NCBI GenBank assembly: GCA_934526065.1
Contig: CAKSZX010000001.1
Coordinates: 186,001 to 250,000, forward strand
From: an uncultured Oscillospiraceae bacterium
GTDB lineage: Bacteria; Bacillota; Clostridia; Oscillospirales; Ruminococcaceae
Length of the DNA: 64,000 bases
Reading direction: 5' to 3'
The notes beneath the pieces are model-generated. The model worked only from the letters and a program-made list of their open reading frames with translations, was not told the origin of the DNA and did not search any database. A program made the position numbers and the translations under genes. This document shows, in pieces, positions 41,850 to 50,434 of this stretch. The first letter of the stretch is position 1. Each line of letters starts with the position of its first letter.

Positions 41850-42269
41850 TTGGAATATATAACTCACTCAAAAGAAGAAACGGTGGCTCTTGGCAGGCGG
41901 CTGGGGGCAAAACTTAAAAATCACGACATTATTTTTTACACCGGGGGACTGGGCATGGGCAAAACCGCCTTTACCCAAGGCATTTGTGACGGACTTGGCA
42001 TACAAGCCCGGGTTACAAGCCCTACATTTGCCATAGTAAACCAGTACGAGGGCAGGCCTCTTTCGGTTTTTCACTTTGATATGTACAGGATTGAAAACGA
42101 GGATCAACTGTACAACATAGGTTTCTATGACTATCTTGATTATGACGGGGTTTTGGCTATCGAATGGAGCGAGAACATAGCCGGCTTTTTTGACGATGAG
42201 CACATTACGGTGGCCTTTGAGAAGTTAGGTGACACCGACAGAAAAATTACAATTTCGGGAGTTGATTAA
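41850..42269 (+). CDS. tsaE: tRNA threonylcarbamoyladenosine biosynthesis ATPase TsaE
   Basis: A 139-residue P-loop protein. The Walker A motif GGLGMGKTAF spans 32-41 with K38, VTSPTFAIVNQYEG near 54-67 is the family signature and HFDMYRIENEDQL near 73 follows, then LAIEWSENI near 103. TsaE assists TsaB-TsaD in adding threonylcarbamoyl to A37 of ANN-decoding tRNAs. The start is TTG after GGGAGGAG. tsaB follows 3 bases on. tsaD and rimI are not in the window. Confidence 0.94.
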   Translation: MEYITHSKEETVALGRRLGAKLKNHDIIFYTGGLGMGKTAFTQGICDGLGIQARVTSPTFAIVNQYEGRPLSVFHFDMYRIENEDQLYNIGFYDYLDYDGVLAIEWSENIAGFFDDEHITVAFEKLGDTDRKITISGVD

Positions 42270-42272
42270 AAT

Positions 42273-42962
42273 TTGATTATTTTAGGTTTGGACTGTTCTT
42301 CAAAGCAGTCAAGCGTTTGTATATGCGACGGAGATAAAATTTTGTACACCTGCGTACAGGCCACAAATACAACCCATTCGCAAAATCTTATGCCAATGGT
42401 AAAAAACGCCCTTGATGTGTGCGGCCTTACGGTTAAGCAGGTGGGCTTGTTCGCACCGTGTATAGGCCCCGGCTCTTTTACAGGCCTTAGGATAGGTCTT
42501 GCGGCGGTAAAAGGTATGGCACGGGCAAATAATACCCGGTGTATCGGGGTTTCGTCCCTTAAAGCCTTGGCAAAATCCGTTGATTTTGACGGAATTATCG
42601 TGCCGGCTTTTGACGCAAGGCGCAATCAGGTTTATCGGGCGGTAATGGATGGCGAAAATGTTATCCGGGAGGATTTTTGCGCCGATGTAAGCGCTTTGAA
42701 ACCGTATATAGAAAATGCGGAAAAGAATGTTTATTTTGTGGGGGACGGCAAGGCACTTTGCTACAAAACCTACGGCGATATACCGGCGGTAAAGCCCAAT
42801 AAAACCGATATGCCATGTATAGCCATGGGGGCTTGTTTGCTTGCAAAAGAAGAATTTGACAAAAACGGCGGAAAGACCCATTTTGATCTTTCCCCAAGTT
42901 ATTTAAGACTTTCTCAGGCAGAGAGAGAAATGAAAGAAAAAACGGAGGGTTTAAAGAAATGA
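42273..42962 (+). CDS. tsaB: tRNA threonylcarbamoyladenosine biosynthesis protein TsaB
   Basis: A 229-residue ASKHA-fold protein. MIILGLDCSSKQSSVCI opens the ATPase-like core, HSQNLMPMVKNAL is near 35-47, GPGSFTGLRIGLAAVKGMA (family signature) near 66-84 and VPAFDARRNQVY near 110. It dimerises with TsaD in the threonylcarbamoyl transferase complex. TTG start with a distant GGGAG site. Stop overlaps rpiB by four bases. Confidence 0.94.
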   Translation: MIILGLDCSSKQSSVCICDGDKILYTCVQATNTTHSQNLMPMVKNALDVCGLTVKQVGLFAPCIGPGSFTGLRIGLAAVKGMARANNTRCIGVSSLKALAKSVDFDGIIVPAFDARRNQVYRAVMDGENVIREDFCADVSALKPYIENAEKNVYFVGDGKALCYKTYGDIPAVKPNKTDMPCIAMGACLLAKEEFDKNGGKTHFDLSPSYLRLSQAEREMKEKTEGLKK

Positions 42963-43402
42963 AAGTTTCACTGGGATGCGACCACGGCGGTTACGCTTTG
43001 AAAGAGGAAATAAAAAAACACTTGGAAGAAAAGGGTATAGAATATGTTGACTGCGGCACTTATTCAACGGACAGTGTGGACTATCCGGATTTTGCCAAGG
43101 CAGCTTGCGAAAAAGTACAGTCCGGTGAGTGTGATTTTGCCCTGCTTTATTGTTCCACAGGCATAGGCATTTCCATTGCCGCAAATAAGATGAAAGGTAT
43201 CCGCTGTTGTGTTTGCTCGGATACATACAGTGTAAAATACACAAGAATGCACAACAACGCAAACGCTCTTTCAATGGGCGGTAAAGTTGTGGGAGCAGGC
43301 CTTGCGGCACAGATAACCGACATCTTCCTCTCAACGGAATTTGAGGGCGGCAGACATCAGAGAAGAATTGACAAAATCACAGCCATTGAAGAAAATAGAT
43401 AA
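42959..43402 (+). CDS. rpiB: Ribose-5-phosphate isomerase B
   Basis: A 147-residue RpiB/LacA/LacB family isomerase interconverting ribose-5-phosphate and ribulose-5-phosphate. GCDHGGYALKEEIKKHL (CDHGG substrate site) is at 6-22, YPDFA near 42, the catalytic Cys in LLYCSTGIGISIAANK near 65 and RMHNNANALSMGGKVVG near 99. The ATGA overlap with tsaB indicates coupling. Linking tRNA modification and pentose phosphate genes is common operon mixing in Clostridia. Confidence 0.95.
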   Translation: MKVSLGCDHGGYALKEEIKKHLEEKGIEYVDCGTYSTDSVDYPDFAKAACEKVQSGECDFALLYCSTGIGISIAANKMKGIRCCVCSDTYSVKYTRMHNNANALSMGGKVVGAGLAAQITDIFLSTEFEGGRHQRRIDKITAIEENR

Positions 43403-43414
43403 TCGGAGAAATAT

Positions 43415-44614
43415 ATGTACAAAACGACAGTTATACTTAAAAAAGGCGAGGGACGCACGCTTAAAGCCGGCGGACTTTGGGTTTTTGACAACGAAATAGC
43501 GAAAATCGACGGAGAATTTGAAAACGGCGACATTGTGGCCGTTTTGGATTTTGACGGTTATTTTATGGGATACGGCTTTATAAACACAAAAAGCAAAATC
43601 ACCGTAAGGCTTTTAACCCGCAAAAAAGACGATGTTGTAGATGAAAAATTCATTGAAAAAAGGGTTCGTGACGCCTGGAATTACCGAAAAGACACCATAG
43701 ATACTTCAAGTTGCCGCATAATCTTCGGGGAGGCGGATTTCTTGCCGGGTATAGTTGTTGACAAGTTCAGCGATGTGCTTGTTGTGGAATCTCTTGCCCT
43801 TGGCATAGATAAATTAAAGCCTGTGATTTTGGATTGCCTTAAAAAAGTTTTGGCCGAGGACAACATAACCGTAAGAGGCATTTACGAGAGAAGCGACGCC
43901 AAAGTCCGCCAAAACGAGGGAATGGAAAGATACAAGGGCTTTATCGGCCGGGAGTTTGACACGAAGGTTGAAATTGTGGAAAACGGCGTGCACTATTATG
44001 TAGATGTGCGGGACGGACAAAAAACAGGCTTTTTCCTTGACCAAAAAAACAACCGTAAATCGGTACAGCGCATTGTAAAAGATAAAACCGTTTTGGATTG
44101 TTTTACACACACAGGCTCTTTTGCCTTAAACGCCGGCTACGCCGGGGCAAAAGAAGTGCTTGGAGTTGACGCTTCCGACTTGGCCGTTGAACAGGCAAGG
44201 GAAAACGCACAGCTGAACAATTTACAGGACAGAGTTAAGTTTATGACCGCCGATGTTTTTGACCTTTTGCCTAAACTTGAAGAAGAAGGCAAAAAGTATG
44301 ATGTTGTAATTCTTGACCCACCGGCCTTTACAAAGAGCAGAAGCTCCATAAAAAATGCGGTAAAAGGCTATCGTGAAATAAACTTGCGTGGTTTAAAGCT
44401 TGTAAAGGACAGAGGCTACCTTGTAACTTGTTCCTGTTCTCACTTTATGGACCCGGAGCTTTTTGCAAAGACAATAAAAGAGGCTGCCCACGGCGCTCAC
44501 AAGCGTTTAAGACAGGTGGAATTCCGCACACAGGCACCGGATCATCCGATACTCTGGGCGGCAGACGAAAGCTATTATTTGAAATTTTATATTTTCCAAG
44601 TGTGCGAAGAATAA
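43415..44614 (+). CDS. RlmI-like class I rRNA (cytosine-C5) methyltransferase
   Basis: A 399-residue SAM-dependent rRNA methyltransferase of the RlmI/YccW/YwbD group: PUA domain at 1-80, EEHD-type linker (GIYERSDAKVRQNEGME near 154), DGQKTGFFLDQKNNR near 200 and the Rossmann methyltransferase from about 225 (VLDCFTHTGSFALNA). The catalytic DPPAF motif is near 305 and CSCSHFM with Cys near 344. E. coli RlmI methylates C1962 of 23S rRNA; this homologue may have that or a related target. Confidence 0.9.
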   Translation: MYKTTVILKKGEGRTLKAGGLWVFDNEIAKIDGEFENGDIVAVLDFDGYFMGYGFINTKSKITVRLLTRKKDDVVDEKFIEKRVRDAWNYRKDTIDTSSCRIIFGEADFLPGIVVDKFSDVLVVESLALGIDKLKPVILDCLKKVLAEDNITVRGIYERSDAKVRQNEGMERYKGFIGREFDTKVEIVENGVHYYVDVRDGQKTGFFLDQKNNRKSVQRIVKDKTVLDCFTHTGSFALNAGYAGAKEVLGVDASDLAVEQARENAQLNNLQDRVKFMTADVFDLLPKLEEEGKKYDVVILDPPAFTKSRSSIKNAVKGYREINLRGLKLVKDRGYLVTCSCSHFMDPELFAKTIKEAAHGAHKRLRQVEFRTQAPDHPILWAADESYYLKFYIFQVCEE

Positions 44615-44642
44615 TCCTGTTGGGGTTTAAAGACACAGTAAA

Positions 44643-44680
44643 AAGCGAGGTTTGCAAAACGCAAATCTCGCTTATTTTAT
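44643..44680 (+). terminator. Intrinsic terminator after RlmI-like gene
   Basis: 13-bp stem AAGCGAGGTTTGC/GCAAATCTCGCTT (one G-T pair) with a 5-nt loop and an ATTTTATT tail. Confidence 0.8.
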
Positions 44681-44704
44681 TATTGTTATTACCTATTGCG
44701 CCTG

Positions 44705-45328
44705 TTAAAATTCTTTTTCCCAGGGCACAGGGCTTTCAAATACCGCCTTTTCGCCGCCGGGTTTTGTAAATTCTATCTTTCTGCAATGTAGGTGAATATA
44801 TGTTTTTTCGCTGCTGCCGTATCTTCCGTCCCCTAAAACCGGGGCTTTCAGATTGGCAAATTGGGCGCGTATCTGGTGGGTTCGTCCTGTTTCAAGATCT
44901 ATGTTTACATATGTTAAGCCGCCTTTTACGGCAGTGACCTCATAGTTTAAACTCGCGTTTTTTACCCCTTTGCGCTCTCTTTTTACAATATACGATTTAC
45001 TTTTTTGCCTGTCGTAAAACAGCAAATCTTGAAGCCTGCCGGCTTTTTCCGGCAAGCTGCCCTGTAAAACTGCCCGGTATTGTTTTTTAAAGCCGCCGGT
45101 TTGTATTTGCGCCGATAAAACCGCCGCCGCTTTTTGGTTTAAGGCATATACCATAACCCCTGTGGTATTTTCGTCCAGGCGGTGAACCGTGTAAATTGTC
45201 TCAACGGCAAGTTGTTCTTTCAGCAGCCGTGGCATATTGGGTTTGGGGCTTTCTTGGCTTATTACACCTCGGGGCTTTTCGCACACCGCAATGTCATTGT
45301 CGGCATAGTAAATTTTAATCTTTTCCAT
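44705..45328 (-). CDS. RluA-family RNA pseudouridine synthase, apparently leaderless
   Basis: A 207-residue pseudouridine synthase. The catalytic Asp is D52 in HRLDENTTGVMVYA, GLTYVNIDLETGRTHQIRAQF near 136-155 is the second signature, and APVLGDGRYG is near 162. No N-terminal S4 domain is present, which suits short RluA-type enzymes. The ATG at 45328 has no ribosome site, but a good promoter lies directly upstream and would start the transcript at or one base before the ATG. Farther upstream in-frame starts precede the promoter and are ruled out. Confidence 0.88.
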   Translation of the reverse strand: MEKIKIYYADNDIAVCEKPRGVISQESPKPNMPRLLKEQLAVETIYTVHRLDENTTGVMVYALNQKAAAVLSAQIQTGGFKKQYRAVLQGSLPEKAGRLQDLLFYDRQKSKSYIVKRERKGVKNASLNYEVTAVKGGLTYVNIDLETGRTHQIRAQFANLKAPVLGDGRYGSSEKTYIHLHCRKIEFTKPGGEKAVFESPVPWEKEF

Positions 45329-45335
45329 AGGGTAA

Positions 45336-45364
45336 AGTATAACACCCAAAACAGGTAAATTCAA
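45336..45364 (-). promoter_or_regulatory. Promoter of RluA-family gene
   Basis: On the minus strand TTGAAT (45364-45359) and TATACT (45341-45336), 17-bp spacer. Expected transcription start is about 45329-45328, at the start codon. Confidence 0.7.
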
Positions 45365-45432
45365 TAAGATAAATATTTTATTTTCCGATATTTTGTTGTA
45401 TAATAAAAGCAAAACAGGGAGGATAAGTAACT

Positions 45433-46032
45433 ATGGCAAAACAACATTGGCGTGGCGGTGCCCTTTTGGCGCCTGTTCCGCCTGTTCTTGTAAGCTGCGG
45501 AACGGCAGAAAAGCCCAATGCCTTAACGATAGGTTGGTCGGGCATTATAAACACAATTCCGCCTAAAACATATATAAGCGTAAGACCGGAGAGGTTTTCC
45601 TACAATTTAATAAAAGACAGCGGAGAATTTGTAATAAACCTTGCCCCGGATAATTTGGTAAAAGCCGTTGACTACTGCGGTTGCCGCACCGGGGCAAAAG
45701 AGGACAAACTGGCAAAATGCGGCCTTACGGTTGAACCGGCGGTAAATCTATCCGCCCCGGCCATAGCTCAATGTCCCATAAATCTTGAATGTAAAGTTAC
45801 GGATGTTATTCCCCTTGGCACACATCATATGTTCATTGCGGATATTGTTGGGGTGAATGTGGACGAAAGCCTGCTTGACAAAAACGGCAGACTTGATATG
45901 TCAAAGGCTCATCTTTTGGCATATGCTCACGGGGAATATTTTTCACTTGGCAAAAAACTGGGCTCATTTGGTTACAGCGTAAAAAAGAAAAAGCACCCTA
46001 CCCGGGGCGAAAAGTATAAGAGGAGAAAATAA
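45433..46032 (+). CDS. Flavin reductase family protein (FMN-binding split barrel)
   Basis: A 199-residue flavin reductase-like protein. The split-barrel is recognised from PVPPVLVSCGTAEKPNALTIGWSGIINTIPP (residues 14-44) and FVINLAPDNLVKAVDYCG near 69. Such proteins bind FMN and may reduce flavins or carry small redox reactions; the substrate is unknown. The C-terminus is unusually basic (KKKKHPTRGEKYKRRK). GGGAGGA precedes the ATG. It is followed 3 bases later by a GNAT gene. Confidence 0.87.
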   Translation: MAKQHWRGGALLAPVPPVLVSCGTAEKPNALTIGWSGIINTIPPKTYISVRPERFSYNLIKDSGEFVINLAPDNLVKAVDYCGCRTGAKEDKLAKCGLTVEPAVNLSAPAIAQCPINLECKVTDVIPLGTHHMFIADIVGVNVDESLLDKNGRLDMSKAHLLAYAHGEYFSLGKKLGSFGYSVKKKKHPTRGEKYKRRK

Positions 46033-46034
46033 AA

Positions 46035-46538
46035 ATGGAAACAAAAACAGAAATCGAGGGCGTAACCCTCACCACGGATTTTACACAGGAAGATATAGAT
46101 TATTCCATAAAAAGGCACGCCGAAATTTTTGACGGAGAATACGGCTTTAAACCCTTTTTTAACGATATGGTGGCAAAACTCATAGGAGATTTCCCATCAA
46201 TTTACAAAGAGGGCAGGGACTTTATGCTTGTTGCCCATGCAGACGGCAAGTTTGCCGGCACAATAACATTGCTGGGGGAGGAAAACGGCCGTGCCAGATT
46301 GAGATACTTTTTTGTGGAACCTTTTACAAGGGGCAGGGGCGTAGGTAAACTTATATTTACCACCGCCATGAAAAAAGCAAAAGAAATGGGTTACAACCAC
46401 CTGTATTTTTCCACATACAGCGTTTTAAAAGTTGCCAGAACCATGTACAGAGAACTGGGCTTTACCGTTACCGATTCCTATGACGACGAGGAAGTGGGCA
46501 ACGGCGTAAAAGAGGAAATTTGGGAAAAGGACATATAA
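46035..46538 (+). CDS. GNAT family N-acetyltransferase
   Basis: A 167-residue acetyltransferase. The fold is supported by FMLVAHADGKFAGTITLLGE near 63-82, the acetyl-CoA loop FTRGRGVGKLIFTTAM near 97-112 and the ending NHLYFSTYSVLKVARTMYRELGF near 119-141. Substrate unknown. It is coupled to the flavin reductase-like gene. No clear terminator follows. Confidence 0.87.
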   Translation: METKTEIEGVTLTTDFTQEDIDYSIKRHAEIFDGEYGFKPFFNDMVAKLIGDFPSIYKEGRDFMLVAHADGKFAGTITLLGEENGRARLRYFFVEPFTRGRGVGKLIFTTAMKKAKEMGYNHLYFSTYSVLKVARTMYRELGFTVTDSYDDEEVGNGVKEEIWEKDI

Positions 46539-46674
46539 ATCTCGGCTTGATTGCCAATAGGGTTAAAAAGTATATTAAATTATAATTCTTCACATAAAAT
46601 TCAGGGGATTTCCAACAATTTCACAAATTGAAAAGGTAATATATAGACAGTAAATCATAAAAGGAGAAAAGGCT

Positions 46675-47346
46675 ATGTATAATATTTTGGTTTGCGACGA
46701 CGAAGAGGGCATCAGAACCCTTATAGCAAAGTATGCAAAATTTGAAGGCCACAATGTAATCGAGGCCGAAAACGGTATGCAGGCGATTGAAATATGCCGT
46801 AATAAGGATATTGATATAATCGTTATGGATATTATGATGCCGGAACTTGACGGCTTTTCCGCCGTGCGAGAAATACGCAAGGACAAGGATACCCCGGTTA
46901 TAATGCTTTCCGCCAGAGGCGAGGAGTACGACAGAATACACGGTTTTGAAGTAGGCGCAGATGATTATCTTGTAAAACCCTTTTCTCCCAAAGAGCTTAT
47001 GATGCGTATTGATGTTATCATGCGCAGGCGGACAAAGCAAAGCGCAAACGGACATAACGTTTACGAAAAAGAGGGCCTTGTTATAGATTTTACCGCAAGG
47101 CGAGTTACAATAGACGGCGTTGATGCGGAGCTTTCTCCAAAGGAATACGACTTGTTGTTTTATCTTGTAAAAAACAAAGGCATAGCCCTTTCAAGGGAAA
47201 AACTGATCACCAATGTTTGGGGTTATGATTTTTACGGTGATGACCGTACCCTTGACACCCACATAAAACTTTTGAGAAAACACCTGGGAGATTACGCCTC
47301 TTATGTGGTTACATTGAGAGGTACAGGTTACAGATTTGAAGACTGA
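46675..47346 (+). CDS. OmpR/PhoB-family response regulator
   Basis: A 223-residue response regulator. Receiver domain at 1-115 has acidic D8-D9, phosphoacceptor D52 in IIVMDIMMP, Thr/Ser near 80 and K in YLVKPFSP near 101. The C-terminal winged helix at 130-223 ends with LRKHLGDYASYVVTLRGTGYRF, typical of OmpR/PhoB. It is coupled to the kinase starting two bases after its stop. AAAGGAG precedes the ATG. Targets and signal cannot be read from the sequence. Confidence 0.95.
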   Translation: MYNILVCDDEEGIRTLIAKYAKFEGHNVIEAENGMQAIEICRNKDIDIIVMDIMMPELDGFSAVREIRKDKDTPVIMLSARGEEYDRIHGFEVGADDYLVKPFSPKELMMRIDVIMRRRTKQSANGHNVYEKEGLVIDFTARRVTIDGVDAELSPKEYDLLFYLVKNKGIALSREKLITNVWGYDFYGDDRTLDTHIKLLRKHLGDYASYVVTLRGTGYRFED

Positions 47347-47347
47347 T

Positions 47348-48808
47348 ATGAAAAGTTTAAAATCAAAAATAGATGAAATGCCATTGCGCCGGAAGATATT
47401 TTTATATCTCACCGGCTTTTGCGGGATTATGGTCGGCCTTATGTGGCTTATGCAGGTGGTGTTTTTACCCAGAATTTATGAGGCCATAAGGCTTAGGCAG
47501 ATAAACGCCTTTTCACGGAAAATCGAGGCTGTTTTAGGCGAAGAAAATCGGGACGAAAAAATAAAAACCATTGCCGACGAAAACGATGTGTGTGTGATGT
47601 TGGTATCTTCAAACGGGCAGATTCTCTATTCCGCCGAGACTTTGCAGAATTGTATGATACACAAAATATCATATATATCAATACTTGATATTATATTCAG
47701 CACAGACGAAAACGGCGGCAGATTATACGGAATATATTCAAAAAAAGTTCCTTTTAAAACAAATGAAATGGGCAGTACCGTGGAGTACAAATTCGACCCG
47801 GGCGACGAACAGGCAATGATTTATTGCAAAAAGGTCAATTTGTCAAACGCACAAACCGGCTATTTGCTTTTAAATATAAAGCTGACCCCGGTTTACTCTA
47901 CGGTTTTTACAATAAAGTACACACTTGTGATTATTACCGTTGTTATGATTTTATTTGCCGTTATTTTGGCGGTGATTATTTCAAGGCGAATTTCAACACC
48001 TATAAGTCGGATTAACCGGGGCGCAAAGCAACTTGCCACAGGGGATTACGATGTAAACTTTACCGCCCACGGCTACAAGGAGATAAATCAACTTGCCGAA
48101 ACTTTGACGGTTACTTCCCAGGAGCTTGGCAAGGTAGAAAGCCTTAGGCGAGAGTTTATAGCCAATGTTTCCCACGATTTGCGCACACCCCTTACATTGA
48201 TAGGCGGCTATGCGGAGGTTATGCGTGATATACCCGGTGAAAATAACAGCGAAAACGCACAAGTTATCATTGACGAGACCAAAAGGCTTTCAAGCCTTGT
48301 AAATGATGTTCTGGATATGTCAAAAATACAGTCCGGGGCAATTCCCATGGAGAAAAAGCCTTATGATTTATCACGGTCGGTGCAGTCCGTTGCCGACAGG
48401 CTCAGTGAGCTTTTAAAACGGGAGGGCTACACATTTGAACTTGACCTTCGGCAGAAAGTAACCGTAAACGCCGACGAAACAAGAATAAACCAATGTATTT
48501 ACAATCTGCTTATAAATGCGGTAAATTACACCGGCAAGGATAAAAAAGTGTATGTAACCCTTACCCAAAAGGACGGTGCCGCAACATTGCAGGTTACCGA
48601 TACCGGCGAGGGCGTTGCGGAAAAAGACTTGCCCTACATTTGGGAAAGATACTACAAAAACGATAAAAACCATATTCGCAGTGTGGTTGGCACAGGCATA
48701 GGCCTTTCCATTGTCCGCAGCGTTATCAAGGCTCACGGGGGAAAATACGGGGTTTTTAACAGTCGGGACAAAGGCGCTTGTTTTTGGTTTGAATTGCCTG
48801 TGAAATAA
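47348..48808 (+). CDS. Sensor histidine kinase (HAMP, HisKA, HATPase_c)
   Basis: A 486-residue membrane kinase. Transmembrane helix 1 is near 18-42, an extracytoplasmic sensor domain of about 150 residues follows, helix 2 is near 195-215 and HAMP near 215-265. HisKA has VSHDLRTPLTLIGGYAEVM with phosphoaccepting His at about 276, and the ATPase domain has NLLINAVNYTG (N box), TDTGEGVAEKD (G1) and VGTGIGLSIVRSV (G2). The ATG at 47348 follows the regulator stop directly; the TTG at 47336 overlaps the regulator and has no better site. Confidence 0.94.
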   Translation: MKSLKSKIDEMPLRRKIFLYLTGFCGIMVGLMWLMQVVFLPRIYEAIRLRQINAFSRKIEAVLGEENRDEKIKTIADENDVCVMLVSSNGQILYSAETLQNCMIHKISYISILDIIFSTDENGGRLYGIYSKKVPFKTNEMGSTVEYKFDPGDEQAMIYCKKVNLSNAQTGYLLLNIKLTPVYSTVFTIKYTLVIITVVMILFAVILAVIISRRISTPISRINRGAKQLATGDYDVNFTAHGYKEINQLAETLTVTSQELGKVESLRREFIANVSHDLRTPLTLIGGYAEVMRDIPGENNSENAQVIIDETKRLSSLVNDVLDMSKIQSGAIPMEKKPYDLSRSVQSVADRLSELLKREGYTFELDLRQKVTVNADETRINQCIYNLLINAVNYTGKDKKVYVTLTQKDGAATLQVTDTGEGVAEKDLPYIWERYYKNDKNHIRSVVGTGIGLSIVRSVIKAHGGKYGVFNSRDKGACFWFELPVK

Positions 48809-48863
48809 GTTTGTTGTTTCTCATTCGGTTAAGCCGATTTCTATGGCGCAAAAAGACAAACTG

Positions 48864-48872
48864 TGCTATAAT
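48864..48872 (+). promoter_or_regulatory. Extended -10 promoter
   Basis: TGCTATAAT at 48864-48872 matches the extended -10 pattern. No convincing -35 lies 16-18 bases upstream. Confidence 0.6.
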
Positions 48873-48907
48873 AACGAGAGATTAAAAAATTACAGGAGAT
48901 GTTAAAT

Positions 48908-49123
48908 ATGCAAGAATTTTTGGATTTGGAAATTTGTCCGATTTGCGGCGGAAACGGAATACTTGAAGAAGAAGCCGGCGGCCTTTACATAATGTGCCTT
49001 GAATGCGGTTGTCATTCTGTGTCGGTAGATTTTAACAGCGACGACGAAAAACTTGCCGCTGCCAAGAAAACAGCCGAACTTTGGAACATGGGCAAGGTTA
49101 TAACCGGCACGCCTAACGAATAA
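48908..49123 (+). CDS. Small zinc-ribbon (Lar-like) protein
   Basis: A 71-residue protein with CPICGG at about residues 10-15 and CLECGC at about 30-35, a four-Cys zinc ribbon, followed by an amphipathic helix and AELWNMG, resembling the AWN ending of Lar-like restriction alleviation proteins. The resemblance is in pattern only. AGGAGA lies 8 bases before the ATG; an earlier ATG overlaps that site. Monocistronic with a terminator. Confidence 0.7.
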   Translation: MQEFLDLEICPICGGNGILEEEAGGLYIMCLECGCHSVSVDFNSDDEKLAAAKKTAELWNMGKVITGTPNE

Positions 49124-49158
49124 TTAAGCCGGCTGTGCAAATTTAATTTGATATTTTA

Positions 49159-49196
49159 TGCCCCTGTGGAAAAGGATTTCCCCGGGGGCATTTTTG
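49159..49196 (+). terminator. Intrinsic terminator of zinc-ribbon gene
   Basis: Long GC-rich hairpin TGCCCCTGTGGAAA / TTTCCCCGGGGGCA (two mismatches) followed by TTTTTG. Confidence 0.85.
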
Positions 49197-49257
49197 TGCG
49201 AAAAAATTTGTGAAAAATATGCCAATTTCCAAGGGAAATATGTATTTTTAAATGAAA

Positions 49258-49280
49258 AAATGTTGAAATTTTCAACATTT
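49258..49280. promoter_or_regulatory. Perfect 23-bp palindromic operator
   Basis: Eleven-base arm AAATGTTGAAA, central T at 49269, then its exact reverse complement. It covers the -35 box of the surface-protein operon, so a bound dimer would block RNA polymerase. The cognate regulator is not identifiable in the window. Confidence 0.75.
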
Positions 49281-49290
49281 GATATATAAT
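49263..49290 (+). promoter_or_regulatory. Promoter of surface-protein operon
   Basis: TTGAAA at 49263-49268 inside the palindrome and TATAAT at 49285-49290, 16-bp spacer. The leader to the first start is about 58 bases. Confidence 0.8.
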
Positions 49291-49354
49291 TATATATGTA
49301 TAAATGTAAACTTTTATGGCTTTTTAAATATCGGTGAAAGGAGGCACAGCACTG

Positions 49355-50419
49355 TTGGAAAACAAAAATTACGGCGAAAACCGGGAAAACGAAAAGAGTT
49401 TTAAAAAACACTTGTTCCTGTTTTTAAAAAATAATATTTTGCTTGCAGGGGCTGTGTTTGCCTTTATACTTATGACTGCCGCATGGTTTATAAACAACAG
49501 CCGAGTGCAGGCCGGCAGCGCAACGGTTTCGGCAGCTGCCGACAGGAAATTTGAACTTGCCGCCGTAGGTACAACCGGCAAATACGACGGCGAAAACGGA
49601 GCTTTAAAATCAATTTTGGGTGATAATGTACAGGACGGCGCCGAATGGTCATCAACAGACAATACAAATAATATTTACGGCAGAATAACATCAAACGACA
49701 AAGGTGATATTGTTTGGGTTATGAGCGGCGGACAAAATGGGCAAAATTTAAACAACAATACGGATAATTCAACCGGCACCATAGAGCCGGGCAACAGTGG
49801 CAAATTGGAATTTTATGTTTTGCCGAAAGATACATCGGCAAAACATAATTTTACTTTTACGCTGACTGTTAAAGGGTATTATGCAAACAATGGCAGCTAT
49901 TCACCTATGTCAAGCAAAGGAAATGACTTCGACACCGAAAAATTTTATAAACTGTTGTCCGGGCATATTCAATTCTTTTCTTCTTGTGATGCAGACGGAA
50001 AGTATTCCGGACGATTGGATACCACAGCCACTGCCGAGGGTATAACAATAAACGGTTTGGAACGGTCAACCGATGTAGGAGAAACCCAAAAGAAAGTTAC
50101 AATCTATTGGGTTTGGCCTTATTATGTTGGTGATATGATTTTGCTGGACGGTAACGGTAAATTAAGTAACGACGAGAAAAAAGCGCTTTTTACCGACGAT
50201 TTGAGAAGTGCAATAGCCGGAGAAATGGCAGGCGATTACGGTAAATACTTTGAAAACTCGATTGACACATCAAAGGGCAAAATTGCTGATATGGTAAACG
50301 GCAATGTTGACGAAACGGCATACAATGTAATTTACACCGCTTACAACAACGCTGACAAATACATAGGCGAAAATGGCGAGTATATTCTTGTTCAGCTAAG
50401 CGCCGCAATGGATGATTAA
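49355..50419 (+). CDS. Surface-operon protein 1: TasA-like single-pass secreted protein
   Basis: A 354-residue protein. A charged cytosolic tail of about 27 residues precedes a membrane helix (LLAGAVFAFILMTAAWFI), and NNSRVQAGSATVSAAADRKF begins the outer part. The TAAWF context resembles SipW-type signal peptides (GTYAWF). The GTIEPGNSGKLEFYVLP segment near 140 and the FTFTLTVKGYY strand resemble TasA/camelysin beta-sandwich repeats. I chose TTG 49355, ten bases after AAGGAGG; CTG 49352 is also possible. First gene of the operator-controlled operon. Function is unknown; a fibre or coat subunit is inferred. Confidence 0.65.
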   Translation: MENKNYGENRENEKSFKKHLFLFLKNNILLAGAVFAFILMTAAWFINNSRVQAGSATVSAAADRKFELAAVGTTGKYDGENGALKSILGDNVQDGAEWSSTDNTNNIYGRITSNDKGDIVWVMSGGQNGQNLNNNTDNSTGTIEPGNSGKLEFYVLPKDTSAKHNFTFTLTVKGYYANNGSYSPMSSKGNDFDTEKFYKLLSGHIQFFSSCDADGKYSGRLDTTATAEGITINGLERSTDVGETQKKVTIYWVWPYYVGDMILLDGNGKLSNDEKKALFTDDLRSAIAGEMAGDYGKYFENSIDTSKGKIADMVNGNVDETAYNVIYTAYNNADKYIGENGEYILVQLSAAMDD

Positions 50420-50434
50420 GCACAGGAAACCGAT

